NCBI RefSeq assembly: GCF_964022235.1
Contig: NZ_CAXHZL010000002.1
Span: 248,001 to 312,000 of the forward strand
Reading direction: 5' to 3'
Length of the DNA stretch: 64,000 nt
Origin: Limimaricola sp964022235
GTDB lineage: Bacteria; Pseudomonadota; Alphaproteobacteria; Rhodobacterales; Rhodobacteraceae
Numbering within the stretch: the stretch's first letter is position 1; the number at the start of each line of letters is the position of its first letter. A model generated the notes under the pieces. The model was given only the letters and a program-made list of their open reading frames with translations. It was not told where the DNA came from and ran no database searches. This document shows, piece after piece, positions 1-9,856 of the stretch. The position numbers and the translations under genes were made by a program.

Positions 1-261
1 ACATGGTTCATGGTGTTCTTCGTGGTGCTGCCGCTGCGCCTCGTCACCCAAGGCGACGCGGGCGAGACGGTGCCCGGCACCCATGCCTCGGCCCCCGCCG
101 ACTTTCGGCTGGGCCGCAAGGTTCGGCTCACCTCCTACTGGGCAATCCCGATCTGGCTCGGCCTCACTGCCTTCATCCTGTGGGGCGGCGTGACCGTGCG
201 CGACATCGACGTGTTCGACCGCATGGCCCCCGCCAGCGGTCCGCTCGTCAGCGACGAGTAG
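1..261 (+). CDS. DUF1467 family membrane protein (5' end outside window)
   Basis: Frame 1 is open from the first base and ends at TAG 259-261, so only the C-terminal ~86 residues are present and the start lies upstream of the window. The visible part has the end of one hydrophobic segment followed by the sequence VLPLRLVTQ, a loop, and a second membrane segment (YWAIPIWLGLTAFILWGGV). This two-helix layout with the conserved FVVLPLR motif is what is seen in the short DUF1467 membrane proteins of alphaproteobacteria; their function is unknown. The last 14 bases overlap convergently with the 3' end of the EI24 gene on the other strand. Confidence 0.75.
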   Translation, partial: TWFMVFFVVLPLRLVTQGDAGETVPGTHASAPADFRLGRKVRLTSYWAIPIWLGLTAFILWGGVTVRDIDVFDRMAPASGPLVSDE

Positions 262-952
262 GCGTCCGCTTAGCCAGTCGGTGATAGAGGTGCGTGAAGG
301 TGGCAGCCCCGAGCACCGGCACCAGCAGGTTCACGACCGGCACCGTCAGCGGCGCCGCCATCATGCAACCTGCGCCCCAGATCCTGAGCGGGTGGCGCTT
401 ACGCATCATCCGCGCCCCGGCCCGCCCCTCGCGGCGCATCGCAGCCACTTGGAAATACTCGCGCCCGAGCAGCCAGCCGTTGACCCCGTAGAACAGGAAC
501 GGCGCGGCGGGTGGAAAGGCGAGACTCGCGGCAAAGGCCGCCACGTTGACCAGCACCAGTACCGCGAGGAACGCGAAGGTGTCGCGGACCTGATCGGCGA
601 TGGGAATGGTGCGCGCGGGCGGCAGGCCGGGATAGTGTTTCGCCTCGACGGCGCTTGCGACCTCTTCGAGGAAGAACCCGCTCATCATCGAGGCGACGGG
701 CAGCATCAAGAACACCGACAGCCCCAGCATCAGCAGCAGCGAGCCCCAGCCCAGCGCGTCGTCGATCCAGGCCACTTCACCGATGAGCGGCAGCGTCACG
801 CTGTCGGGGGCAAAGACCCCTACCAGCGCCAGCAGCCCCGCGTAGAGCGCCACCAGAAGCGCTGCCGACAGCCCGATGCCGAGCCAGAGCACCCGGCGGA
901 ATCGCGGGTCGAACATCTGCGCCAGCGCGCGGGTGAAATCCGTCAGGATCAT
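248..952 (-). CDS. EI24 / CysZ-like integral membrane protein
   Basis: A 234-residue membrane protein of the EI24 (etoposide-induced 2.4 / CysZ-like) family. Hydrophobic segments lie near residues 22-46, 60-90, 128-160 and 195-220, and the family-type motif FLFYGVNGWLLGREYFQ is present. CysZ members carry sulfate into the cytoplasm for cysteine synthesis, but alphaproteobacterial members are not proven to do this, so the substrate is an inference. I chose the ATG at 952 rather than the one at 964 because it gives an ATGA overlap with the stop codon of the upstream nitroreductase gene, which indicates translational coupling in a two-gene operon. Confidence 0.8.
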   Translation of the reverse strand: MILTDFTRALAQMFDPRFRRVLWLGIGLSAALLVALYAGLLALVGVFAPDSVTLPLIGEVAWIDDALGWGSLLLMLGLSVFLMLPVASMMSGFFLEEVASAVEAKHYPGLPPARTIPIADQVRDTFAFLAVLVLVNVAAFAASLAFPPAAPFLFYGVNGWLLGREYFQVAAMRREGRAGARMMRKRHPLRIWGAGCMMAAPLTVPVVNLLVPVLGAATFTHLYHRLAKRTPTRR

Positions 953-1527
953 GCCTCGCGCCATTCCGTCAGCGCATTGACGTCAGGGCGCGGGCGCTCC
1001 GGTGCTGCCACGGTCTCGGTGCCGATGTGGATCAGGCCCGCAACGCTTTCGCCGTCCCGCAGCGCCAGCCCTTCGCGGCAGAAGGTCTCGTCATGGCTGG
1101 CCCAGCCCGAGAGCCAGTTGGCGCCCCAGCCCGCCGCCAGCGCGGCGTTCAGCAGCGACAGGCAAACGCAACCGGCGGAATAGACCTGCTCGATCCGGGG
1201 CACCTTGTCGCTGTCCTTGGGCGCAGAGATCACCGCGACCGCGAGATCGGCGTCGCGAAACTGCGCCACCGCCTTCTCGCGCTTGCTCTCCTCGATGCCC
1301 AGCACCTCGGCGCGGGCGGGCACCAACGCAGCCAGACGCGCCAGCGCGGGCTTTTTCAGCACGATGAGCCGCCACGGCTCAAGCTTGCCATGATCTGGCA
1401 CCCGCAGGGCAGCGGTGAGCAGCGGGCGCAGCTCTTCGCGGGTCGGCGCGGGCGCGGTCAGGGTCTTGGCGGGGCGGGAGCGGCGCGTCAGCAGGAAGTC
1501 GAGCGCCTCTGGCTTGGGATCGGGCAT
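949..1527 (-). CDS. Nitroreductase family protein
   Basis: A 192-residue FMN-dependent nitroreductase-like protein resembling the short YdjA subgroup. It starts MPDPKPEALDFLLTRRS, and the RR-S motif close to the N-terminus is the usual FMN-phosphate contact. The conserved central segment VPDHGKLEPWR and the C-terminal IHIGT segment also fit the family. Such enzymes use NAD(P)H to reduce nitro compounds or quinones; the physiological substrate here is unknown. The start at 1527 is supported by a GGAG six bases upstream; longer in-frame starts would add a proline-rich non-conserved extension. It is the first gene of a pair with the EI24 gene. Confidence 0.85.
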   Translation of the reverse strand: MPDPKPEALDFLLTRRSRPAKTLTAPAPTREELRPLLTAALRVPDHGKLEPWRLIVLKKPALARLAALVPARAEVLGIEESKREKAVAQFRDADLAVAVISAPKDSDKVPRIEQVYSAGCVCLSLLNAALAAGWGANWLSGWASHDETFCREGLALRDGESVAGLIHIGTETVAAPERPRPDVNALTEWREA

Positions 1528-1847
1528 GTCGTCTCCGGGGTGGCTTGGTCGCGCCCTTCCTGCCGCAGATCGCGGGCGGGGAAAAGGTGGCCCTGCCCCC
1601 GGCCCCGTGTCCGCCCCAATGTCCGTCAAGTGCATAAAGCCCCCCTGCACCGGTCCGATCTCGTGCGCCTTCACCGGCCCCTGGCACTGTGATCGCTCCG
1701 GTGGGGTACCCGGCGCGTCATGCGATGCGGTCTCAAAGGCCAGCGTTGTCGTAGGGGTGGAGTGACGGCGGCGATCGAGAAAGACCGCACCGTTCGAGCT
1801 TGTCCTTGTGACGACACCCAGTCGCGCGACAAGGCGTTCCGGTCAGG
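1528..1847. other. Intergenic stretch without recognisable gene
   Basis: About 320 bases between the nitroreductase and prepilin peptidase genes. I see no tRNA-like fold, no convincing coding frame in either direction with family similarity, and no clear terminator. The minus-strand promoter for the nitroreductase/EI24 pair must lie in the left part of this stretch, but no consensus boxes stand out. Confidence 0.5.
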
Positions 1848-2303
1848 TCAGATCCCGAGCGGCAGGATCATCGCCGCGGCGGCAATCGATACCCCGAGCG
1901 GGTAGCGCCCCCGTACGCGCAGGCTCACCCACGCCGAATCGGGGCCGCCCACCGTACGGCGCACCCCGGCGAGCAGCAGCGCCCCGGCCAGCATCGTCAT
2001 CGCGAGCAGCATCCCGAAGGCGGGCAGATCATGTGGCGGCACCAGCGGCACCAGCACGGCGAGCATCTTCACATCGCCGCCGCCCATCATGCCGAGCGCG
2101 AACAGCGCGATCCCCACCGCGAAGACCGCAGCCCCCGCGATCAGGCGCGGCGCGAGATCGGGCATCAGCCCCGCGAAGGCGCAGCCGATCCCGAGGGCAG
2201 CCACGGCACCGACGAGCTTGTTGGGAATCCGCATGTGACGCAGATCGGTCCAGAGCATCACCGCCATCAGAGGCGCGGCAAGGATCAGCGGCAGGTCATC
2301 CAT
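1848..2303 (-). CDS. A24-family prepilin peptidase (CpaA/TadV type)
   Basis: A 151-residue polytopic membrane protein with the two aspartates of A24 aspartic peptidases: D20 in the motif VMLWTDLRHMRIPN and D77 in GMMGGGDVKML (the GxGD-type site). It has no N-methylation domain, as in the CpaA/TadV peptidases that process Flp-type prepilins at the inner membrane. About five hydrophobic segments fill the chain. No tad/cpa pilus genes are visible nearby, so it is an isolated copy here; its substrate is inferred from the family. The ATG at 2303 is used although no strong Shine-Dalgarno sequence precedes it. Confidence 0.85.
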   Translation of the reverse strand: MDDLPLILAAPLMAVMLWTDLRHMRIPNKLVGAVAALGIGCAFAGLMPDLAPRLIAGAAVFAVGIALFALGMMGGGDVKMLAVLVPLVPPHDLPAFGMLLAMTMLAGALLLAGVRRTVGGPDSAWVSLRVRGRYPLGVSIAAAAMILPLGI

Positions 2304-2410
2304 GGCAAGGGGGTCCCGGTTCGGTTGCACTTGGCCCCCAACCTGCCCCGCCCAAGTGCCGCGAACGGGGCATGGTCGGGGCGCGATCATGGCATCGCGC
2401 CCCTTTTGTC

Positions 2411-3445
2411 TCAGTCGTCGAGTTCGGCCGAACGGGCCCAGAGGTTTATCTGCTCTTCGTCGGCATACTGGTCGATGAGCTTCAGCTCCTCGGCGGTGAA
2501 GTCGAGATTGTTCACGGCACCGACGCAGTCGATCACCTGGCTCGGCTTCGATGCGCCGATCAGCGCCGTGGTGATGCCGCCTTCGCGCAGAACCCAAGCG
2601 ATGGCCATCTGCGCCAGCGTCTGGCCGCGCCCTTCGGCAATCTCGTTGAGCTTGCGGATGTTCTCGATCGCCCGTTCGGTGAGCATCGACGGGAACAGCG
2701 ACTTGTCCTGGGCGGCGCGGCTGTCCTCGGGGATGCCGCCGAGATACTTCTTGGTCAGCATGCCTTGGGCCAGCGGCGTGAAGGCGATGGAGCCGATGCC
2801 GAGGTCCTTCAGCGTGTCCTTCAACCCGTCGGTTTCGACCCAACGGTTGAGCATGTTGTAGCTCGGCTGGTGGATCACGCAGGGCGTGCCGAGATCCTTG
2901 AGGATTGCCGCCGCCGCGCGGGTGCGCTCGGAGTTGTAGGACGAGATGCCGACATAGAGCGCCCGGCCCGACCGCACGATGTGATCGAGCGCGCCCATGG
3001 TTTCCTCAAGCGGCGTTTCGGGATCGAAACGGTGGCTGTAGAAGATGTCGACATAGTCGAGACCCATCCGTTCGAGAGACTGGTCGCAGGAGGCAATCAG
3101 CGACTTGCGGCTTCCCATTTCACCGTAAGGGCCATCCCACATCCGGTAGCCCGCCTTGGACGAGATGATCAGCTCGTCGCGGTAGCCCGCAAAATCGGTG
3201 CGCAGGATCTCACCAAAGGCGGTCTCGGCGCTGCCTGGCTCGGGGCCGTAGTTGTTGGCGAGGTCGAAATGCGTGATGCCGTGGTCGAAGGCGGTCTGGC
3301 AGATGTCGCGCTTGGTCTGATGCGGGGTGTCGTCACCGAAGTTGTGCCACAGCCCGAGGCTTACGGCGGGCAACTTGAGGCCGGAACGGCCGCAACGGCG
3401 GTAGGCCATCCGCTCGTAGCGGTCGGCAGCGGGGGTATAGCTCAT
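2411..3445 (-). CDS. Aldo/keto reductase (YghZ / L-glyceraldehyde 3-phosphate reductase type)
   Basis: A 344-residue NADPH-dependent aldo/keto reductase. The catalytic tetrad is visible: Asp and Tyr in FDLANNYG, Lys in IISSKAGY and His in FYSHRFDP. The extended segment AGYRMWDGPYGEMGSRK and the beginning YERMAYRRCGRSGLKLP are typical of the AKR14/YghZ group, which reduces L-glyceraldehyde 3-phosphate and methylglyoxal-like aldehydes. The C-terminal cofactor loop IGASKPSQ is present. It is a single gene, separated from its neighbours by about 100 bases on each side; a detoxification role is inferred from the family. Confidence 0.9.
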   Translation of the reverse strand: MSYTPAADRYERMAYRRCGRSGLKLPAVSLGLWHNFGDDTPHQTKRDICQTAFDHGITHFDLANNYGPEPGSAETAFGEILRTDFAGYRDELIISSKAGYRMWDGPYGEMGSRKSLIASCDQSLERMGLDYVDIFYSHRFDPETPLEETMGALDHIVRSGRALYVGISSYNSERTRAAAAILKDLGTPCVIHQPSYNMLNRWVETDGLKDTLKDLGIGSIAFTPLAQGMLTKKYLGGIPEDSRAAQDKSLFPSMLTERAIENIRKLNEIAEGRGQTLAQMAIAWVLREGGITTALIGASKPSQVIDCVGAVNNLDFTAEELKLIDQYADEEQINLWARSAELDD

Positions 3446-3537
3446 GTCGATGGTCTCCCTTGGCCAAGGGCGCGTCCGACCGGCCCCGGCATCGGCGCAG
3501 AGCCTAGGCCGGGGCTCGCGCCGATGTCAAACCGGCC

Positions 3538-4743
3538 TCAGGCAGCCCGCGTTGCGCGTTTCTCGGTCCGGTCCGTATCGGTGCCTTCGGTCTTCATCGC
3601 CGGATCGCCCGACAGGAACCCGCCGAAGGCCCGCAGCGAGGGGACGTTGTCGCAGATCGCCTTGACCACCACGAGGAACGGCACCGCCAGCACGGCCCCC
3701 GGCACGCCCCAGAGCCAGATCCAGAAGGCCACCGTCACAAAGACCGACACGATGTTCAGCTCGAGCCTGCGGCCCACCAGCATCGGCGTGACGAAGTTGC
3801 CCTCGATCGTGGTCAGCGCGAAATAGGCCAAGGGCGCGAGCAGCGCATAGGGAACGGTGTCGAACGACACCAGCGCGAAGGCCCCAACGGCGACGGTGCC
3901 GATGATCGCACCGATGAAGGGCATGAAGTTCAAAAGGAACGCGAGCGTGCCCCAGACATGCGGCATCGGCAGCCCGAGGATCCACAGCGCCACGCCGATC
4001 GACGCCCCGAGTCCCGCGTTGATCACGGTGATCGCACCGAGATAGCGCGAGATCTGCTTTTCCACGTCGCGCACGATGGTCAGCGCGCGTTTCTTGTCGT
4101 GCAGCTTGGGCGAGGCCTCGACGATGCGGCGATGATAGAAATCGCCCGAAGCCAGAAGAAACAGCGTCAGGATCATCGCCGCCACCAACGAGGAGCCGAC
4201 CGAAGCGAGGCTGCCCACCGCCTCGGGGATCATCCCCGACTGGTCGACCACGACCTCGACCTTGTCATCGGCGGCTCCGGCCGCGTCGGCCATCTCGGTC
4301 ACCTGCTTGCCGACCTCCTGGATCGAGGCGAAGCGGTCCATGACGCCTGCGAGCTTGTCCTGCACCTCGCGGCCGATTTGCGGCGCGCGCGCGGCCATCT
4401 CACCGATCGGCCCGCTCAGGAAATAGCCCGCCAAGGCAAAGCCGAGCCCGATGGTCAGCATGAGCAGCACCGCGCTTATGCCCGGCGGGATGCCGATCCG
4501 CTGCAGGCCGCGCACGGCGGGGCGCAGCGTCAGGGTCAGCAGGATCGCCAGCACGATCGGCAGCAGCACATCGCGGGCGAAATAGGTCGCGGTGAAGCCC
4601 GCGAGCAGGAAGGTGCACAGCATCAACCGGCGGATCTTGCGCAGCTCCGAGAGCCGCTCTTCCGCCAAGTCCAGATGCGGATCCGGCAGGTCTTCGTCGG
4701 TTGCCGCCCCGGCAGCGGTGCCGCCCGTCTCGCTCGATGCCAC
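3538..4743 (-). CDS. AI-2E family transporter (PerM-like permease)
   Basis: A 401-residue membrane protein of the AI-2 exporter / PerM family. A hydrophilic N-terminal ~45 residues is followed by paired helices (LMLCTFLLAGFTATYF, LLPIVLAILLTLTL), a long amphipathic middle region with the usual periplasmic insertion, and a C-terminal block of helices including the family motif GAIIGTVAVGAFAL and the segment NFVTPMLVGRRLELN. Members export autoinducer-2 or act in Na+/H+ exchange; which applies is unknown. The start is GTG 4743, preceded by AAGGAG with nine bases spacing; longer forms would run into the promoter of the divergent ettA gene. Confidence 0.85.
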   Translation of the reverse strand: MASSETGGTAAGAATDEDLPDPHLDLAEERLSELRKIRRLMLCTFLLAGFTATYFARDVLLPIVLAILLTLTLRPAVRGLQRIGIPPGISAVLLMLTIGLGFALAGYFLSGPIGEMAARAPQIGREVQDKLAGVMDRFASIQEVGKQVTEMADAAGAADDKVEVVVDQSGMIPEAVGSLASVGSSLVAAMILTLFLLASGDFYHRRIVEASPKLHDKKRALTIVRDVEKQISRYLGAITVINAGLGASIGVALWILGLPMPHVWGTLAFLLNFMPFIGAIIGTVAVGAFALVSFDTVPYALLAPLAYFALTTIEGNFVTPMLVGRRLELNIVSVFVTVAFWIWLWGVPGAVLAVPFLVVVKAICDNVPSLRAFGGFLSGDPAMKTEGTDTDRTEKRATRAA

Positions 4744-4871
4744 AGCCCGCCACTCCTTTTGCGCAATGCCGCCCAACGTCACGCCGGGGATAGCAGTTCC
4801 ACGCCTCCCCCGATTGCTACGCCGCGTCCTCGCGCGTATGAGGGGGGCCGATCGCAGACAGGAGAGCCCCG

Positions 4872-6527
4872 ATGGCCAGCTACCAGTACGTCTATCACAT
4901 GGATGGTGTCTCCAAGACCTATCCCGGCGGCAAGAAGACATTCGAGAACATCCGGCTGAACTTCCTGCCCGGCGTGAAGATCGGTGTCGTCGGCGTCAAC
5001 GGCGCGGGTAAATCCACGCTGCTCAAGATCATGGCCGGGATCGACAAGGACTTTCAGGGCGAAGCCTGGGCCGCCGAGGGCGCCCGCGTCGGCTACCTGC
5101 CGCAGGAGCCCAAGCTCGACGAGACCAAGACCGTGCGCGAGAACGTGATGGAGGGCGTGGCCGCCAAGAAGGCCGTGCTCGATCGCTACAACGAGCTGGC
5201 GATGAACTACTCGGACGAGACCGCCGACGAGATGGCCCAGCTGCAGGACGACATCGACGCGCAGAACCTTTGGGATCTCGACGCGCAGATCGACGTCGCG
5301 ATGGAGGCCCTGCGTTGCCCGCCCGACGACGCGGATGTCTCGACCCTCTCCGGCGGCGAAGCGCGCCGCGTGGCGCTGTGCAAACTGCTGCTCGAAGCGC
5401 CGGAGATGCTGCTCTTGGACGAGCCGACCAACCACCTCGACGCCGAGACCATCGCCTGGCTGCAAAACCACCTGATCGAGTACAAGGGCACGATTCTCGT
5501 CGTGACCCACGACCGCTACTTCCTCGACGACATCACCAGTTGGATCCTCGAACTCGACCGTGGCCGGGGCCTGCCCTACGAAGGCAACTACTCGAGCTGG
5601 CTGGAACAGAAGGCCAAGCGTCTCGAGCAGGAGGCCCGCGAGGACAAGTCCAAGCAGAACACGCTGCAGCGCGAGCTCGAGTGGATGCGGCAGGGTCAGA
5701 AGGCGCGTCAGGCCAAGTCCAAGGCCCGGATCAGCGCCTATAACGATCTGGCCAGCCAGTCCGAGCGCGAGCGCGTGGGCAAGGCCCAGATCGTGATCCC
5801 CAACGGCCCGCGTCTCGGCGGCAAGGTGATCGAGGTCGAAGGCCTCAAGAAGGCGATGGGCGACAAGCTCCTGATCGAAGATCTGGAATTCTCGCTGCCG
5901 CCGGGTGGCATCGTCGGCGTGATCGGACCCAACGGCGCCGGCAAATCGACGCTGTTCAAGATGCTCACCGGGCAAGAGCAGCCCGACGACGGCAAGATCG
6001 AGTTCGGCGACACGGTGAAGCTCTCCTACGTCGATCAGAGCCGCGACGACCTCGAGCCGAACGCCACCGTCTGGGAGGCGATCTCGGGTGGTGCCGAGGT
6101 GATCGAGCTCGGCGACGCTTCGATGAACTCCCGTGCCTATTGCGGCGCCTTCAACTTCAAGGGCGGCGACCAGCAGAAGAAGGTCAGCCTGCTGTCGGGC
6201 GGTGAGCGCAACCGCGTACACATGGCGCGGCTCCTGAAGGACGGCGGCAACGTGCTGCTGCTTGACGAGCCGACCAACGATCTCGACGTGGAAACGCTGC
6301 GGGCGCTCGAAGATGCGCTGGTGGATTTCGCGGGCTGCGCGGTGGTGATCAGCCACGACCGCTTTTTCCTCGACCGGATCTGCACCCATATTCTCGCCTT
6401 CGAGGGAGAGGCGCATGTGGAGTGGTTCCAAGGCAACTTCGCCGACTACGAGGAGGACAAGAAGCGCCGCCTCGGGGCCGATGCGCTGGAACCCAAGCGG
6501 GTCAAGTTCAAGAAGTTCACACGCTGA
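4872..6527 (+). CDS. ettA: Energy-dependent translational throttle protein EttA (ABC-F)
   Basis: A 551-residue ABC-F protein with two nucleotide-binding domains and no membrane part. Walker A motifs are GVNGAGKS (near residue 40) and GPNGAGKS (near 355); signature motifs are LSGGEARRVALCKLLL and LSGGERNRVHMARLL; both Walker B sites read LLLDEPTN. The linker between the domains is rich in charged residues and contains the LEWMRQGQKARQAKSKAR segment typical of EttA. EttA binds the ribosomal E site and gates entry into the elongation cycle according to the ATP/ADP ratio. A GGAG Shine-Dalgarno lies eight bases before the ATG. It is transcribed divergently from the AI-2E gene and is followed by a strong terminator. 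Confidence 0.95.
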   Translation: MASYQYVYHMDGVSKTYPGGKKTFENIRLNFLPGVKIGVVGVNGAGKSTLLKIMAGIDKDFQGEAWAAEGARVGYLPQEPKLDETKTVRENVMEGVAAKKAVLDRYNELAMNYSDETADEMAQLQDDIDAQNLWDLDAQIDVAMEALRCPPDDADVSTLSGGEARRVALCKLLLEAPEMLLLDEPTNHLDAETIAWLQNHLIEYKGTILVVTHDRYFLDDITSWILELDRGRGLPYEGNYSSWLEQKAKRLEQEAREDKSKQNTLQRELEWMRQGQKARQAKSKARISAYNDLASQSERERVGKAQIVIPNGPRLGGKVIEVEGLKKAMGDKLLIEDLEFSLPPGGIVGVIGPNGAGKSTLFKMLTGQEQPDDGKIEFGDTVKLSYVDQSRDDLEPNATVWEAISGGAEVIELGDASMNSRAYCGAFNFKGGDQQKKVSLLSGGERNRVHMARLLKDGGNVLLLDEPTNDLDVETLRALEDALVDFAGCAVVISHDRFFLDRICTHILAFEGEAHVEWFQGNFADYEEDKKRRLGADALEPKRVKFKKFTR

Positions 6528-6534
6528 GACGGAC

Positions 6535-6561
6535 GGGCGGGGACAAGTCTCCGCCCTTTTT
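6535..6561 (+). terminator. Rho-independent terminator of ettA
   Basis: A GC-rich stem (GGGCGGGGA pairing with TCTCCGCCC, one G-T pair) begins eight bases after the ettA stop codon and is followed directly by TTTTT. Confidence 0.85.
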
Positions 6562-6896
6562 CAATGGGCGGCAGGTGGCCCAAGCCTGAAACGGCAGTCC
6601 GCACTTTGTGGGCGACAGGCCCCCTCCTCGGCTTGCGCGCGAATCGCTTTGTCCCCTCTCCGCCCGGACCGAGGCGCCTTCAGTTGTTGCCTGCAACCCT
6701 ACTCGGCGGTGATCCGCCATTCTGGCAGGACACGGCGAAACAACTTGCCATCGTGGCCTCGCGGCCTCATACGGCCCATGCGAACGTTATTCCCTCGACC
6801 ACTGTTCTCCGTCACTGGCTGCAGTTCTCTCGATGCGACACTGACCAAGCCGGGCTGCCGCAGTTTCGTGGGCAGCGCATGACAGGAGATCACACG
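6562..6896 (+). other. Long leader/promoter region upstream of the cold-shock gene
   Basis: About 335 bases between the ettA terminator and the cold-shock gene contain no conserved coding frame on either strand. A possible but weak promoter is TTGCCA at 6749 with CATACG 17 bases downstream. If transcription starts there, the cold-shock mRNA would carry a long 5' untranslated leader, as is common in csp genes where the leader acts as a thermosensor. This is inference; no leader structure was computed. Confidence 0.35.
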
Positions 6897-7103
6897 ATGG
6901 CCACTGGCACCGTGAAATGGTTCAACACCACCAAAGGCTTCGGCTTCATTGCTCCCGATGGCGGCAGCAAGGACGTCTTCGTCCACATCTCGGCCGTCGA
7001 GCGTTCGGGCCTCACCGGCCTGCGTGACGACCAGAAAGTCAGCTTCGACATCGAATCCGGCCGTGACGGCCGCGAATCGGCGATCAACCTGAAGCTCGCC
7101 TAA
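6897..7103 (+). CDS. Cold-shock protein, CspA family
   Basis: A 68-residue single cold-shock domain protein. The RNA-binding motifs RNP1 (KGFGFI, residues 14-19) and RNP2 (VFVHI, residues 27-31) are intact, and the first residues TGTVKWFNTTKGFGF match the family. These proteins bind single-stranded RNA and melt secondary structure during cold shock or growth transitions. A GGAG lies seven bases before the ATG. The gene is monocistronic: it has a long upstream non-coding region and its own terminator at 7133. Confidence 0.95.
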   Translation: MATGTVKWFNTTKGFGFIAPDGGSKDVFVHISAVERSGLTGLRDDQKVSFDIESGRDGRESAINLKLA

Positions 7104-7132
7104 GACACTCGCGGTTCGCCGCGCGGTCTTTT

Positions 7133-7165
7133 ACGCCCCGGACGCAGCCGCGTCTGGGGCGTTTT
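7133..7165 (+). terminator. Rho-independent terminator of the cold-shock gene
   Basis: ACGCCCCGGACGC pairs with GCGTCTGGGGCGT (13 positions with one G-T pair, loop AGC C), followed by TTTTC. It lies 29 bases after the stop codon. Confidence 0.9.
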
Positions 7166-7312
7166 CGTCACGTAAGACGCTACAGTCGTCTACACCGACC
7201 TATTTATTCCCGCTCAACGTCTGCCACGCTATCATCATCGGCACACCGCTTCCTGGCCACATTGCTGCCGGATTCAGACCCGATGGTCGAGACATAGCGC
7301 AGGAGAGAGCAT

Positions 7313-7513
7313 ATGGGCACGATCTTCATTATCCTCGGCAGCCTTGTCGGATTTGTCGTCGCCGTGATTTCGGTCGCGACCGGAGCCCTGCCGCTTATGG
7401 CCGGTTTGGCCGTGTGGATCGCCTCTGGCCCGATCTCGGCACTGGCTTACATGTTCATCATGCCGGCGCTGCGCGCGCTGCACCGCATGAGCCCGAGCCA
7501 GAACCTCGCCTGA
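7313..7513 (+). CDS. Small two-helix membrane protein of unknown function
   Basis: A 66-residue protein preceded by a good ribosome binding site (GGAGAGAG, then CAT before the ATG). Two hydrophobic segments can be seen: residues 3-26 and residues 28-54, separated by a short turn, with a basic C-terminal tail (RALHRMSPSQ). No charged residues lie within the helices. I do not recognise the family. It stands alone between the cold-shock terminator and the convergent lectin-domain gene. The coding call rests on the strong Shine-Dalgarno, the clean membrane pattern and codon usage like that of the neighbours. Confidence 0.65.
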   Translation: MGTIFIILGSLVGFVVAVISVATGALPLMAGLAVWIASGPISALAYMFIMPALRALHRMSPSQNLA

Positions 7514-7537
7514 TCCCTCTCCGGGCGACGCCCTCGG

Positions 7538-7888
7538 TCAGCCGACCTCCCACATTTCGTCGTCCCGGCAGGCCCCGAAGGCCAGCCACGCCACACGCAC
7601 ACGCGCGATCCGGCTGTCGCTCCAGGTCCGCACCCTGAGCGTGAAGCCCTTCTGATCGATTTCTTCCGCCCCGACATCAAGCCGCGTCGCGGCCTCTGCG
7701 GCCACGTCCCACATCGTGACGCTGACATGCACGATGGGCGGCAGCGCGAAGGCCACTTCGAAGGGGATTCTGGTGCGCACCTCGCGTGTGCCCGTACCAA
7801 CCCACATGGGCCCGTTGTTCTCAAAGTCCGAAAACGGCGTCACCTCGCCTTGGTCGATGCCGAAATTGCCTTGAAAGTATTGCGCCAT
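7538..7888 (-). CDS. H-type lectin domain protein
   Basis: A 116-residue protein consisting of essentially one H-type lectin domain. Features that fit are the N-terminal GEVTPFSDFENNGPMW stretch, the strand segment IPFEVAFALPPIVHVSVTMWD, the QKGFTLRVRTWSDSRIARVRVAWLAFG segment with its conserved aromatic residues, and the short total length. H-type lectins form trimers that bind GalNAc-like sugars in invertebrate agglutinins; the bacterial versions are of unknown role. No signal peptide is seen, so it is probably cytoplasmic or exported with help. It lies downstream of the ATP synthase operon but beyond a perfect hairpin at 7913, so it may have its own promoter. Confidence 0.75.
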   Translation of the reverse strand: MAQYFQGNFGIDQGEVTPFSDFENNGPMWVGTGTREVRTRIPFEVAFALPPIVHVSVTMWDVAAEAATRLDVGAEEIDQKGFTLRVRTWSDSRIARVRVAWLAFGACRDDEMWEVG

Positions 7889-7912
7889 TCCGTCAGTTCC
7901 TCCCGAAACGCC

Positions 7913-7938
7913 AAAGGCCCCGCGATTGCGGGGCCTTT
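7913..7938 (-). terminator. Hairpin terminator after the ATP synthase operon
   Basis: A perfect 11-base inverted repeat (AAAGGCCCCGC, loop GATT, GCGGGGCCTTT) lies 21 bases beyond the atpC stop. There is no long T tract beyond the TTT inside the stem, so termination may be partial. Confidence 0.7.
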
Positions 7939-7959
7939 GCTGTTAGCCAGTCCAATTCG

Positions 7960-8397
7960 TCAGAAATTGGGCTGTTTCGGATCAAGTCCGATATGCGTGC
8001 CGACGGCGACCATGTCGGCGAGAAGCTTCGCCGTGTCATCCACCGGGCCGGGCTCATTCTCGAACTTCACCTGCGCGTCGCGATGCGCGGCGGCGAACTC
8101 CTCGATCATGCCGTCGAACACCTCCTGCGTGACCTCGCCGCGCGGATGCGCGCGCTCGGCCAGCACGGAGACGCTGTCGGGGCCGATCTCGGCGAAACCG
8201 CCGGAGATCACGTAGTCATCGGTGCCGCCCTGATGCACGACCTGCAACAGGCCGGGACGCAGGGTGGTGATGGTGGGCGTGTGGCCCGCCATCGCCGTCA
8301 GGTCACCGTCGGTGCCCGGAATGCGCACCTCGGTCGCCGTCACGGAAGCGAGCTTCCGTTCCGGGCTGACCAGGTCGAATTGCAGCGTGTCGGCCAT
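7960..8397 (-). CDS. atpC: F1 ATP synthase epsilon subunit
   Basis: A 145-residue epsilon subunit. It begins MADTLQFDLVSPERKLASV, the usual opening strand of the N-terminal beta-sandwich, followed by the conserved PGTDGDLTAMAGHTPTITTLRPG segment. The C-terminal helical part is short and Ala/Glu rich. Epsilon forms the central stalk with gamma and regulates ATP hydrolysis. It is the last gene of the F1 operon, starting 12 bases after atpD. Confidence 0.95.
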   Translation of the reverse strand: MADTLQFDLVSPERKLASVTATEVRIPGTDGDLTAMAGHTPTITTLRPGLLQVVHQGGTDDYVISGGFAEIGPDSVSVLAERAHPRGEVTQEVFDGMIEEFAAAHRDAQVKFENEPGPVDDTAKLLADMVAVGTHIGLDPKQPNF

Positions 8398-8409
8398 GAA
8401 GCCCTCCTA

Positions 8410-9834
<1,425 letters not shown>

Positions 9835-9856
9835 GTGTTGTACTCCGGTTCTCTCT

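Noticed and set aside
7313..7513. Phage holin
   Set aside because: The two-helix pattern is generic, and there are no lysis or phage genes around it.
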